Assembly (NCBI GenBank): GCA_964548855.1
Contig: CAZJSR010000018.1
Location: forward strand, 1-35,660
Length of the DNA stretch: 35,660 nucleotides
Origin: UBA3206 sp964548855
GTDB taxonomy: Bacteria > Bacillota_I > Bacilli_A > Acholeplasmatales > Anaeroplasmataceae
Reading direction: 5' to 3'
The translations under genes were made by a program, and so were the position numbers. Below the pieces are notes generated by a model, which saw only the letters and a program-made list of their open reading frames with translations, was not told the origin of the DNA and did not search any database. Numbering within the stretch: the first letter of the stretch is position 1; every line of letters begins with the position of its first letter. Shown here in pieces: positions 26,921 through 35,604 of this stretch.

Positions 26921-27767
26921 TATCTATTTCTCCTACATCAACAGGTTCACCTTTTAAAAACTTTATAATATCCAAAAAAAATTTTTCTACTGCTACTTCT
27001 ATTTTATATTCTTTATTTTTATAATAGACCGTACTATTTAATAATTTTAACAGTTCTTTTTTATAATCACTATCAAATGGATCATATAGTTTTTCTATAA
27101 CTTTTACATCTACAAGTACCCTAAACACTTCTATAATGTCACAAGATAGATTATAATTATTCTGTTTATTATTATGTTTAATCCCAAGAGCTGTATTATA
27201 TCCTAATGAATTAATAACCCTATTAATCATAGTTAAAATTATTGTATATCCATAATTAAGTGCACTATTAATATTATTAGAACTTCTTCTATTAAAATCA
27301 TTACCAAATAATTTTGAAAAATACTTTCTTGCTGCATATGCTTCAACATTTGTTGAATCATTAAATAAAACCAAATCAATATATTTTTCTAAAACATTAT
27401 TTTCTAGCATATACATATTTAAAATCTTATTTTGTAATTTTATTTTATTTCTTATAATCTGTTGCCATAGTATCCCTTTAAAATAATCATTAAAATTAAT
27501 TTGTTCAATTAATTTTTTTGATATATCACCACAACAATATATACCACTAAGAAATACACTAGGATTTTTCTTTTCATCACAAATTATAACATTAATATTC
27601 TTTTTATTTAACTCATTTATTAAATAACACGACAATGTTACATCTAGAGTATTTATGACAATATTTTTAATATTATCCAAATACTCTAGATTATCATCAA
27701 TTAATAGAAAATTATCTTTAAATCTTAAATCACATTTATTGTTTATAACAATAGTTTTATATGCCAA
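26907..27767 (-). CDS. cas1: CRISPR integrase Cas1 (type II-like clade)
   Basis: The 286-aa protein has an N-terminal beta domain (about 1-85) and a helical catalytic domain. The metal-binding triad is visible as E142 (VEAYAARKYF), H198 (LGIKHNNKQ) and E213 (CDIIEVFR). The LGIKH...NLSCDIIEVFR layout resembles Cas1 from type II-A loci, the clade usually paired with Cas13d. It starts 5 nt after cas13d and overlaps cas2, forming one operon. No reverse transcriptase domain is fused, so direct acquisition from RNA is not indicated. Confidence 0.95.
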   Translation of the reverse strand: MAYKTIVINNKCDLRFKDNFLLIDDNLEYLDNIKNIVINTLDVTLSCYLINELNKKNINVIICDEKKNPSVFLSGIYCCGDISKKLIEQINFNDYFKGILWQQIIRNKIKLQNKILNMYMLENNVLEKYIDLVLFNDSTNVEAYAARKYFSKLFGNDFNRRSSNNINSALNYGYTIILTMINRVINSLGYNTALGIKHNNKQNNYNLSCDIIEVFRVLVDVKVIEKLYDPFDSDYKKELLKLLNSTVYYKNKEYKIEVAVEKFFLDIIKFLKGEPVDVGEIDIDNK

Positions 27768-27772
27768 TAATA

Positions 27773-30316
27773 CTATTTATCTTCTTTATTTTTATATTTA
27801 TCATGAAATAAATCTGCGATTGTTAAATTTTTATATCTAGCTAAATTATATGCGAATGGTAAATATATTATCTTAGACATATTTTTTGAATAATAATTAT
27901 ATTTAGATACATCATTGATATAATCGATATTTATATGATTATCTTTTTCTTTTATATATTCAATAATATTTGACTGAATAATATATTGATATAAATCATA
28001 ATAACATGTCATTTTACTTATATTTAAATATTTATATGCATTAGATATAAAATTCAAATGAACAGTTCTATTTCTAATTTCTTTAAATAAATCTTTTATT
28101 GGTAATTCTAAATAAGTCTTTATATTATCATTTAAATAAGATAATGTATGTTTATTATATCTATTAAGATTTATCATTCTATCTAACAGTTCTAATGAAG
28201 CTTCAAAATTAAAACAATCGTTATTTGAACTTGAGTTAATTAACAACTTATAATCTCTATCATAACATTGCATCGCTATTATATATATAGAATTAATCTT
28301 AACTAAATTCTTAGTTATTAAATAAATAACTGTTAAATATAGTCCTATAATAGATTTTAACTTTTCATATTCAACGTTTTTATTATTTCTTTCTTTTGAA
28401 GCTTGTATAATATAATTTTCTTTTGATCTTATATCATCGAAATTCAAATTAATTAAAGCATTAACTAAATCTTTCTTTTTAGAATTTATATCACATTCTA
28501 TACTTCCAAAACAAGCATTATGATATCTTATAATTTGGTCTTTAGGTAATTCATTAATAACAAATTCTACTACAGTTTTAGAACGTATAAAGTTTATACA
28601 ATGTCTTGGATTCATATACTTAATAACATATATAAATCTCTTAGATTTAATAACATTATTAATTATAAAATTCCTGAATTGTTTTTCTCCTTTTTTTCCA
28701 TCTAGAATATCATCAAGTAGTTCATCAAAACTATCTTCATCATCTATAATATCATCACTGACATTTAAAATGGTTAACGCATCCTTATATAATTGTCTTT
28801 TAACATTATCAAAATTATTATTCATTTTAGTAATGCTTTTACAAATTCTAAGTTCATCAGAAATTTTCGTAAGATTTTGATCAAAGAATCTATATTCAAA
28901 ACTAAATTTAACGTTAGTATTAGTTAAAGTATACAATAAACTCTTAAGTCCATTAATATTATCTAATTTATTTATTAAACTAGAATATAGTTCATTTACT
29001 TCTTTAGTATCTAAAAATTTAGAGACAAAATATATAATTTTTGTAAAAACAGAAGGTTCTGCTATTTTAGAAACATTTTCAAGTTCTTTTGTAAAATCAT
29101 ATCTTCTAATATTTCTACTTGTTACAATATTTCTAACTTCATTAATTAAATTAACTACTTTACCATACTTAGAGGCAAGAGATTTAAATATTAATTTACT
29201 AAAGTTAGTATAACATTCTTCTTTCTCATCATCTGTTTTAGTAGATCTTAATCTATTAATAATATTTGACTCTAAATCTGGATTATCAACATGTATAAAT
29301 TTATATAAGATAAAATCAAATATTGTATTTATTTTTGATCTATATGAATCATGTTGTTTATCTTTAATATTTCCAGTAAACTGATTAAATTCATATATTT
29401 TTTCTCTTATAGTTTTTATATTAATTCCAATGTTTTTAAAGTCTTTAAATATTGAATACTTATAATATAATTCAAATATTTCTTTTTTATCATTTATTAT
29501 ATTTAGGTCATATCCTAAAATATTTGAGATAACAGTTAAATTCTTTAATGCATTAGTATTAAAACCTTTATTTAAAGCATTATAATCATCATTAAATGTA
29601 TTTTTTAATATATCCTTTAAATCTGGAGCGTTATTTATTTTCGAATCCATAACATATAAATAATTATTATTATGTGTTAAATTATTTCTTAAAAAACTTA
29701 ATAATCTTAGCACATTATAATTATGTAGATTAACCTCTGAAACATTAGATTTTCTTTTATCATATGTTTTAAAAACAGTTCCATAATATTCTAAATAAGG
29801 ACTAGCATAATCCATAAAATCTTTAAATATTTTATCATCTAAAGGATTATTAAGTCTTTTTACTGAATTAATATTTCCTATAGTATCATTATTATCATTT
29901 CTTTTTAAATTATCAAGTGAATAAACAATATTATAAAAATATAATGATAATATTTTATTAATATCTAGTATATTATAAGCAATTTGAATATGTAAATTAT
30001 CATCAAATGTTTTACCAAAATATTTTTTTTCTAATATATCTTTACTCATTAAATAATCTTGTCTAATTTGATTATTTTGATATGGATTATTAATGTTTAA
30101 ATTAAAATCTTCTTTAATAACATTAATAGAATCTAGGCTTTTATCATAATCAATATCAAATACCGGATTATTACTTAATTTAGATAATTCTTTATTACCA
30201 TCTATTTTGTGTTGTAATATAGATTTTTCGCCCTTTCCAAATGAAGTAGTATAAATATCTCCATTATATGTAAAAGTCGATTTTAAACCCAATGATTTAG
30301 CAATTTGTTTTCCCAT
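27773..30316 (-). CDS. cas13d: Compact Cas13d, type VI-D CRISPR RNA-guided RNase
   Basis: The 847-aa protein has two HEPN RxxxxH motifs, R210-NNLT-H215 and R748-NRTV-H753, placed as in Cas13d: about 200 residues before the first and about 95 after the second. Stretches recall known Cas13d proteins from memory, not by alignment: LGLKSTF and TTSFGKG at the N-terminus, LEKKYFG, NILDINKIL, RNFIINNVI with KRFIYVIKY, LYLTVIYLITKN and YKNLTIADLF at the C-terminus. Cas13d binds crRNA, is activated by target RNA, and cleaves it and bystander RNA. RfxCas13d has 967 residues; this one is about 80 residues shorter between the HEPN motifs and shorter at the N-terminus. First gene of the cas operon; AGAGGAAG precedes the ATG. 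No WYL regulator gene adjoins. Confidence 0.96.
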   Translation of the reverse strand: MGKQIAKSLGLKSTFTYNGDIYTTSFGKGEKSILQHKIDGNKELSKLSNNPVFDIDYDKSLDSINVIKEDFNLNINNPYQNNQIRQDYLMSKDILEKKYFGKTFDDNLHIQIAYNILDINKILSLYFYNIVYSLDNLKRNDNNDTIGNINSVKRLNNPLDDKIFKDFMDYASPYLEYYGTVFKTYDKRKSNVSEVNLHNYNVLRLLSFLRNNLTHNNNYLYVMDSKINNAPDLKDILKNTFNDDYNALNKGFNTNALKNLTVISNILGYDLNIINDKKEIFELYYKYSIFKDFKNIGINIKTIREKIYEFNQFTGNIKDKQHDSYRSKINTIFDFILYKFIHVDNPDLESNIINRLRSTKTDDEKEECYTNFSKLIFKSLASKYGKVVNLINEVRNIVTSRNIRRYDFTKELENVSKIAEPSVFTKIIYFVSKFLDTKEVNELYSSLINKLDNINGLKSLLYTLTNTNVKFSFEYRFFDQNLTKISDELRICKSITKMNNNFDNVKRQLYKDALTILNVSDDIIDDEDSFDELLDDILDGKKGEKQFRNFIINNVIKSKRFIYVIKYMNPRHCINFIRSKTVVEFVINELPKDQIIRYHNACFGSIECDINSKKKDLVNALINLNFDDIRSKENYIIQASKERNNKNVEYEKLKSIIGLYLTVIYLITKNLVKINSIYIIAMQCYDRDYKLLINSSSNNDCFNFEASLELLDRMINLNRYNKHTLSYLNDNIKTYLELPIKDLFKEIRNRTVHLNFISNAYKYLNISKMTCYYDLYQYIIQSNIIEYIKEKDNHINIDYINDVSKYNYYSKNMSKIIYLPFAYNLARYKNLTIADLFHDKYKNKEDK

Positions 30317-30345
30317 ACATCTTCCTCTTTTCTAGTTATAATTTA

Positions 30346-30374
30346 ATTATATTAATTAGATGAATAATATGCAA
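30346..30374 (-). promoter_or_regulatory. Promoter of the cas13d-cas1-cas2 operon
   Basis: Minus-strand TTGCAT (30369-30374), exactly 17 bp, and a perfect TATAAT (30346-30351). The start site would be near 30339, leaving a leader of only about 20 nt before the cas13d ATG. Confidence 0.7.
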
Positions 30375-30406
30375 GAGAACTGCCATAAATATTTTTTTAT
30401 TTTTTT

Positions 30407-30433
30407 AAAAAAAGGGATGTTATATAACATCCC
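30407..30433 (-). terminator. Terminator of the aldo/keto reductase gene
   Basis: GGGATGTTAT and ATAACATCCC form a perfect, nearly loop-less palindrome (30414-30433), followed on the minus strand by T7. It insulates the cas operon from the genes upstream. Confidence 0.8.
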
Positions 30434-30448
30434 CTAATAAAACGTTTA

Positions 30449-31246
30449 TCAATCCCAACCATAAAAACTCATATTTTTATTTAAGTTTTTCAAATAATTT
30501 ATATCTTTTTTTTCTAATTCAAAATCTAAAATATCATAATTTTCTTTAAGTTTAGATAATTCTTGAGCCTTCGGAATACATATAACATCATTTGATATTA
30601 TGTATTTTAAAATTATTTGATAAACTGTCTTATGATATTTTAAAGCTATTTCATCTAATTTTAAATCTTTAATATTATAAAATCCTGACATAAAAGGAGC
30701 GTAAGACTCTAGAGAGATTTCATTTTCATCTAAATATTCTTTTAACGATGTTTGTTGATGCAATAAATGATATTCCACTTGATTTATCATTGGTTTAATT
30801 CTTACTTTTTTTATAAATTCAATAAGATAATCTTTACTAAAATTAGATACCCCAATAGCTTTTATTATTCCTTTATCATATAAATCTTCTAATGCTTTAT
30901 ATATTACTACATCATTTGAAAATGGTTCATGAATTAATACTAAGTCAAGATATGTTGTATTTAAATTCTTAAGAGTTTTATTTACCACATCTAAGGCCTT
31001 ATTATATGTATTAACTTCGTGATCAAGTTTTGTAGTAATAAATAGTTCATTCCTGTTTATTTTAGAATCTAATATTCCTTTATAAATATCTATTTCATTA
31101 TCATACATTCTAGCTGTATCTATTAATCTATAACCTAACTTTATAGCACAACTCACCATATTTCTACAATTATCACCATTAATTCTTGCAGTACCTAATC
31201 CTAAAATTGGCATCTTTACGCCATTATATAATTCTTTATATTTCAT
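30449..31246 (-). CDS. Aldo/keto reductase
   Basis: The 265-aa protein is a complete TIM-barrel aldo/keto reductase with the catalytic tetrad D43, Y48 (LIDTARMYDNE), K73 (FITTKLDHE) and H106 (LVLIHEP). The NADPH-binding C-terminal IPKAQ is present in place of the common IPKS. It matches the 2,5-diketo-gluconate reductase-like group, which reduces varied aldehydes and ketones; the physiological substrate is unknown. Its ATG overlaps the TGA of the decarboxylase gene (ATGA), so the two are coupled. Reduction of an amine-derived aldehyde would fit the neighbourhood but is speculation. Confidence 0.9.
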   Translation of the reverse strand: MKYKELYNGVKMPILGLGTARINGDNCRNMVSCAIKLGYRLIDTARMYDNEIDIYKGILDSKINRNELFITTKLDHEVNTYNKALDVVNKTLKNLNTTYLDLVLIHEPFSNDVVIYKALEDLYDKGIIKAIGVSNFSKDYLIEFIKKVRIKPMINQVEYHLLHQQTSLKEYLDENEISLESYAPFMSGFYNIKDLKLDEIALKYHKTVYQIILKYIISNDVICIPKAQELSKLKENYDILDFELEKKDINYLKNLNKNMSFYGWD

Positions 31247-32565
31247 TCTTTAACCACAACACATTTTGATATATTATAATATTTAAACATTTCTATATCA
31301 CGCAAATCTATTCTTTCACCACATATAACAATAGGTATTGCAGGTGGACAAGAAATTGCAGCTTGTGCTAATATTCTATTTTCTGCATCACAAACATCAA
31401 TTTCTTCTTTCTTCGAAAATACTGCCTCTCTTATAGACATTATTCTTTTTTTAGGTATAATGTTATATTTCTTAGTAATTATTTTAGCCTTTTTTTCTAA
31501 AGATAATAATACATTTTTTAATTTATCTAATTCAAGTAATGTATTAGATATAGATATCATTAAAACAACATAATCATCATCATAAAATTCACATACTATA
31601 CCATTATCATTAAGATATGAGGCAATATCCATACCTAGATAACCATATTCTTTAGAATCTATCGTTATTTTAAATATTTCTTCTCCTATTAATTTATAAC
31701 CATTATTTATTAACGCGCATCTTATTTGCTTTATATAATCAATATATTCTTCATATCTGTTAATATTTTTATCAATGTAATCATTCACATTATCAAGAGA
31801 CTGTAAAATAAGATACGAAGGACTTGTTGATGCGAATAAACTTAACGCATCATATACTTCATTTTCTTTTATATTTAAATTTTCATTTATATGTAAATAT
31901 GCAGCTCCTGTAAGTGCATGAAGTGTCTTATGTGCCGAATCACAACACATATCTGCGCCAAGTTCAATAGGATGCATGGACATAAATTTTAAATACGCTC
32001 CATGTGCGTTATCTACTAGTAATAAAATGTCATATTTTTTGCATACTATACTGATATTTTTTATATCCAATATATTACCTAAATAATCAGGGCTTGTAAT
32101 ATATAAGGCAAAAGGTAATTCTTTTAAATTTTTAAAGGTATTATCTAATTCATTTAAATCTATATTAGAAGAATGGTATGTATCTTTTGTATAAAGAAAT
32201 TCAACATCAAAATCAATTAAAGCTGCGGCTGAAATAAACGTTTTATGAATATTTCTTGCGGCAAGAACATATGGTCTTGTTGTCTTATTTTTTCTATTTA
32301 TATACGCAAGATATAACATGCTTCTTATACATAAAGAAGAGCCTTCTGTTGAATAAAATGTAGGACAGTTAAAAATGCTTGAGGCATTTTTCATACTTTC
32401 TAATATAATGCCTTGAGGCAAAAATAGATTATCAGCGCCATCTATTTCTGTAATATCTAATTCTTCACAACCTAAAACATTTTTACCCTTATGGCCAGGC
32501 ATATGAAATCTAATTTTATTTTCATTTTTATATTCATTAATAAAATTAATTATCGGTGTTTTCAT
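31243..32565 (-). CDS. Orn/Lys/Arg decarboxylase family enzyme (fold-I PLP)
   Basis: From ATG 32565 the protein is 440 aa. It shows the family's opening motifs RFHMPGHKG, DITEIDGADNLF and STEGSSLCIRSML. The PLP aspartate and histidine are in LLVDNAHGAYL, and the Schiff-base lysine is in DSAHKTLHALTGAAYLH. Substrate could be arginine, lysine or ornithine; the short form without an N-terminal wing domain is common in Bacillota, where many members are arginine decarboxylases. The longest frame would begin with TTG at 32586, giving seven odd residues before MKTPIINFINEY, so the ATG is preferred. It overlaps scfB by 20 nt. It could feed putrescine or agmatine into the spermidine genes beyond the CRISPR module (inference). 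Confidence 0.85.
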   Translation of the reverse strand: MKTPIINFINEYKNENKIRFHMPGHKGKNVLGCEELDITEIDGADNLFLPQGIILESMKNASSIFNCPTFYSTEGSSLCIRSMLYLAYINRKNKTTRPYVLAARNIHKTFISAAALIDFDVEFLYTKDTYHSSNIDLNELDNTFKNLKELPFALYITSPDYLGNILDIKNISIVCKKYDILLLVDNAHGAYLKFMSMHPIELGADMCCDSAHKTLHALTGAAYLHINENLNIKENEVYDALSLFASTSPSYLILQSLDNVNDYIDKNINRYEEYIDYIKQIRCALINNGYKLIGEEIFKITIDSKEYGYLGMDIASYLNDNGIVCEFYDDDYVVLMISISNTLLELDKLKNVLLSLEKKAKIITKKYNIIPKKRIMSIREAVFSKKEEIDVCDAENRILAQAAISCPPAIPIVICGERIDLRDIEMFKYYNISKCVVVKE

Positions 32566-33928
32566 CATCCATTTCAGAAACCGCAACCATTATTGCACAT
32601 TCCATTCTCTTTCTAAAAAGTTCACAACCTGGTTTATAAACACCTTTTACACTTCCACATGCATGATATGCATTAGCTGCGCATCCACCTGAACAATAAA
32701 GTCTTGCCCAACAATCATTACATTCTTCTTTTGCATATACATTACATGATGCAAATTCTTGTTGAATTTCTTTATTATTTACTCCATTATAAATGTCTCC
32801 TAATTTATATTTTTCATCACCTACAAATTGATGACAAGGATATAAATCTCCCCATGGAGTAACTGCCATATATTCTGTTCCAGAACCACATCCACTGATT
32901 CTTTTATATATACAAGGGCCTCCTGATAGATCAATCATATAATGATAGAATGTAAAAGGTCTTCCTTCTTTTCTTCTTTCTATCATTAATTTAGCTAATT
33001 CTTCGTATTGATTTAATACAATTTTTATATCATCTTTAGTTAAAGCACTCGGATCATCTTCCCTACATACAACAGGTTCCATACTTAGTTCATTAAAACC
33101 AAGATCTAACATTACTTTAATATCATTTAAAAAATCAGGATTATAATGAGTAAAAGTACCTCTCATATAATAATCTTTCCCACCACGTTTTTTTACAAGT
33201 TCTTGAAATTTAGGAACGATTCTATCAAATGATCCTTTATTATTATAATCTACACGGAATTTATCATGAACACTTTTTCTACCATCTAAACTTAATACAA
33301 CATTACTCATTTCCTTATTTGCAAACTCAATTACATCATCATCTATAAGCATACCATTTGTAGTAAGAGTAAAGCGGAAGTTTTTCTTTTTTTCTTTTTC
33401 AATGCTTCTAGCATATTTAACAACATCTTTTACAACATCAAAATTCATTAGAGGTTCTCCACCAAAAAAATCAACCTCTAAATTTCTTCTTGTGCCTGAA
33501 TTTTCAACTAAAAAATCAATTGCGCTTTTCGCAACATCAAAACTCATAATCGCTCTTTGGCCATTATATTTACCTTGGCTTGCAAAACAATATGAACAGT
33601 TTAAATTACAAGTATGTGCTATATGTAAGCATAATGCTTTTACTACACCTGATGTTTTTTCTTTTAAAACATTAGCTTTATCTTTAAAAGTATCCTTAGT
33701 AAACAATTGAGATGTTTGTTCTAAGTAAGAAACATCATTGTAACATTCTTCTATTTCTTTAATATTTATATCAGGATAATTTAATCCAACTTTATTTAAA
33801 ACTTCATCTTTAGAATATTTTTCATATATTTCAATAATATCATACGCAACAGGTGAAACAACATGAATCGCTCCTGAATTAATATCAAGTACTATATTAT
33901 AACCATTTAGTTTATATTGATGTATCAT
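32546..33928 (-). CDS. scfB: SCIFF maturase, radical SAM/SPASM thioether-forming enzyme
   Basis: The 460-aa protein has an N-terminal precursor-recognition region (about 1-70), the radical SAM cluster motif CNLNCSYC (C107, C111, C114), FFGGEPLMN, and a cysteine-rich SPASM domain from about 340 (GCGSGTEY, PCHQF, ECNDCWARLYCSGGC, PGCELF) that binds auxiliary Fe-S clusters. This is the standard form of the thioether cross-linking maturase of SCIFF/ranthipeptides. The cognate precursor gene lies 66 nt upstream, separated by a terminator that would keep enzyme levels below peptide levels. AGAGGT precedes the ATG. It overlaps the decarboxylase gene downstream. Confidence 0.95.
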   Translation of the reverse strand: MIHQYKLNGYNIVLDINSGAIHVVSPVAYDIIEIYEKYSKDEVLNKVGLNYPDINIKEIEECYNDVSYLEQTSQLFTKDTFKDKANVLKEKTSGVVKALCLHIAHTCNLNCSYCFASQGKYNGQRAIMSFDVAKSAIDFLVENSGTRRNLEVDFFGGEPLMNFDVVKDVVKYARSIEKEKKKNFRFTLTTNGMLIDDDVIEFANKEMSNVVLSLDGRKSVHDKFRVDYNNKGSFDRIVPKFQELVKKRGGKDYYMRGTFTHYNPDFLNDIKVMLDLGFNELSMEPVVCREDDPSALTKDDIKIVLNQYEELAKLMIERRKEGRPFTFYHYMIDLSGGPCIYKRISGCGSGTEYMAVTPWGDLYPCHQFVGDEKYKLGDIYNGVNNKEIQQEFASCNVYAKEECNDCWARLYCSGGCAANAYHACGSVKGVYKPGCELFRKRMECAIMVAVSEMDDENTDN

Positions 33929-33954
33929 ATAAATTACCTCTTTCTTATAATCAT

Positions 33955-33983
33955 TTAAAAAGCCGCCTAATAAATGGCGGCAT
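33955..33983 (-). terminator. Terminator between scfA and scfB
   Basis: Minus-strand GCCGCC-ATTTATTA-GGCGGC, a GC-rich 6-bp stem (33962-33981), is followed by T5. It lies 12 nt after the scfA stop. Partial read-through would give high peptide and low enzyme. Confidence 0.8.
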
Positions 33984-33994
33984 TTAAATCAAAA

Positions 33995-34153
33995 TTACTT
34001 ATTATTCTTTTGATCTTTGTTTTCACATTTTTGGTTAGCGATTCCGCAACTAGTCTTACATGCAGATTGGCATGAAGTTTGGCATTCACCACATCCACCA
34101 TTCTTAGCACTTTCACAAAGATTACGAGTTTTAATTGTACGAATGTGTTTCAT
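33995..34153 (-). CDS. scfA: SCIFF ranthipeptide precursor (52 aa)
   Basis: The short ORF from ATG 34153 encodes MKHIRTIKTRNL, then a Cys-rich core containing CGECQTSCQSACKTSC and a tail NQKCENKDQKNNK. This is the conserved SCIFF ('six Cys in forty-five') precursor, modified by the adjacent radical SAM enzyme to carry Cys-to-residue thioethers. There are seven cysteines: 13, 21, 24, 28, 32, 36 and 43. Position 37, where the Tte1186a-type SCIFF has the Thr acceptor of Cys32, is Gly here (CGIAN). GGAGG precedes the ATG by about 8 nt. The 108-135 bp between it and the divergent plus-strand gene must hold both promoters. The function of SCIFF peptides is poorly known. Confidence 0.93.
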   Translation of the reverse strand: MKHIRTIKTRNLCESAKNGGCGECQTSCQSACKTSCGIANQKCENKDQKNNK

Positions 34154-34239
34154 AATAAAACCTCCACTTTACTAAATATTTAATCACAATACTAATTTAT
34201 CATATTTATTAATAAAAAGCAAATAAATATTAGGATATT

Positions 34240-34266
34240 TTGTTTCATTTATGTAAATAATATGAT
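34240..34266 (+). promoter_or_regulatory. Possible promoter of the PLP-lyase gene
   Basis: TATGAT (34261-34266) is a good -10 box, with TTGTTT (34240-34245) at a short 15-bp spacing. If real, transcription starts near 34273, which rules out the ATG at 34262 and supports the start at 34289. Confidence 0.4.
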
Positions 34267-34288
34267 AAAATTTTTATCGGTGATAAAA

Positions 34289-35545
34289 ATGTTATTAGAT
34301 AATATAAAAAACGAAATTCTTGATTTAAGTATCGAGGCAGAAAAAGACTTAAAAGAAATATTTGATAATATAGACGATATTTGTCTATATAATTCAAATA
34401 GAATATTATCAGCTTTCATTGATAATAAAGTTGATTATGCAGACTTTACAGATAGAAATGGATATGGATATTATGATACAGGACGTGATAAACTAGAAAA
34501 GATTTTCGCAAATGTATTAGGATGTGAAGATTCTCTTGTAAGATGCCATATAATGAGTGGTACAAATGCATTATGGTTAGCATTCTCAGCTCTTTTAAAA
34601 CATGGTGATACATTAATATCTATATCAGGAAAACCTTATGATTCTTTACTTGAAATGGTAGGAATTCTAGGAGATTCAAATCAATCTTTAAAGGCAAATG
34701 GTGTTAAATATGAACAAATTGAATTAATTGATAATCAATTTGATTTAGAAAGAATTAAAACAAGATTAATTAAACAAGATGTTAAACTTGTAGAAATTCA
34801 AAGATCAAGAGGTTATTCTTCTAGAAATTCTCTTACAATAGATCAAATCGAAGAAGTAATAAAAGTAATTAGAAGTGTTAATAAAGACGTTATAATTATG
34901 GTAGATAATTGTTATGGCGAATTAGTTGAAAAAAGGGAACCTGGACATGTTGGTGCTGATATTGTCGTTGGATCACTTATGAAAAATTTAGGTGGTGGAA
35001 TTGCAGCATCTGGAGGATATATTGCAGGAAACAAAGAATATATCGATATGATTGCGCAAAGACTTACAGCTCCAGGAATTGGTAAAGAATTAGGTGCAAA
35101 CTTCAATCAAAACATTAATTTCTTTAAAGGTATATTTATGGCTCCTAATGCTGTAAAAGGAGCATTAAAAACACAAATTTTCGCAGCATATATGCTACAA
35201 AAATTAGGATTTGATAATGTTTCACCTAAATATAATGAAAAAAGAACAGATATAATTCAAATAATAGGACTAAAAAATAGAGACAATTTAGTAGCGTTTG
35301 CTCAAAGTATTCAAGCATCTTCTCCTGTTGACTCTCATGTATATATACAACCAGCTCCAATGCCTGGATATCCTTGTGATGTAGTAATGGCGGCAGGATG
35401 TTTTACAGAAGGTTCTACAATAGAATTAAGTGCTGACGCACCAGTTCGTGAGCCATATGAATTGTTTATGCAAGGAAGTTTAACTTATGAATATGGTAAA
35501 TTAAGTATAATGACAGCACTATCAAAAATAGATATAACAAAATAA
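34289..35545 (+). CDS. Methionine gamma-lyase / 'aluminium resistance' family PLP enzyme (YnbB-like)
   Basis: From ATG 34289 the product is 418 aa; numbering below is from the in-frame ATG at 34262 (427 aa). It shows the COG4100/PF06838 signatures YGYYDTGRDKLE, CHIMSGTNALWLAF, the PLP aspartate D215 in MVDNCYGELVE, the Schiff-base lysine K241 in GSLMKNLGGGIA, and near the C-terminus PAPMPGYPCDVVMAAGCF. These cytosolic fold-I enzymes resemble cystathionine lyases; the true substrate is not settled. GGTGAT stands just before ATG 34289 while ATG 34262 has no ribosome site and overlaps the likely -10 box, so the later start is chosen. It is the only plus-strand gene here. Confidence 0.9.
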   Translation: MLLDNIKNEILDLSIEAEKDLKEIFDNIDDICLYNSNRILSAFIDNKVDYADFTDRNGYGYYDTGRDKLEKIFANVLGCEDSLVRCHIMSGTNALWLAFSALLKHGDTLISISGKPYDSLLEMVGILGDSNQSLKANGVKYEQIELIDNQFDLERIKTRLIKQDVKLVEIQRSRGYSSRNSLTIDQIEEVIKVIRSVNKDVIIMVDNCYGELVEKREPGHVGADIVVGSLMKNLGGGIAASGGYIAGNKEYIDMIAQRLTAPGIGKELGANFNQNINFFKGIFMAPNAVKGALKTQIFAAYMLQKLGFDNVSPKYNEKRTDIIQIIGLKNRDNLVAFAQSIQASSPVDSHVYIQPAPMPGYPCDVVMAAGCFTEGSTIELSADAPVREPYELFMQGSLTYEYGKLSIMTALSKIDITK

Positions 35546-35555
35546 AAAATTTATT

Positions 35556-35604
35556 AAAAAAACTATGATTATTGACATGATATGTCAAATTTCATAGTTT
35601 TTTT
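35556..35604. terminator. Bidirectional terminator between convergent genes
   Basis: Perfect 13-bp arms pair AAAAAAACTATGA with TCATAGTTTTTTT, and an inner TTGACAT/ATGTCAA pairing extends the stem. A-tract and T-tract flank it, so it can stop transcripts from both sides. Confidence 0.9.

Noticed and set aside
26907..27767. Cas1 fused to reverse transcriptase for RNA spacer capture
   Set aside because: The protein is only 286 aa with a standard Cas1 layout; no RT motif is present here or next to it.
27773..30316. Cas13a, Cas13b or a non-CRISPR HEPN protein
   Set aside because: HEPN spacing, termini and several sequence stretches fit Cas13d; Cas13b has HEPN domains at the extreme ends and Cas13a is much longer.
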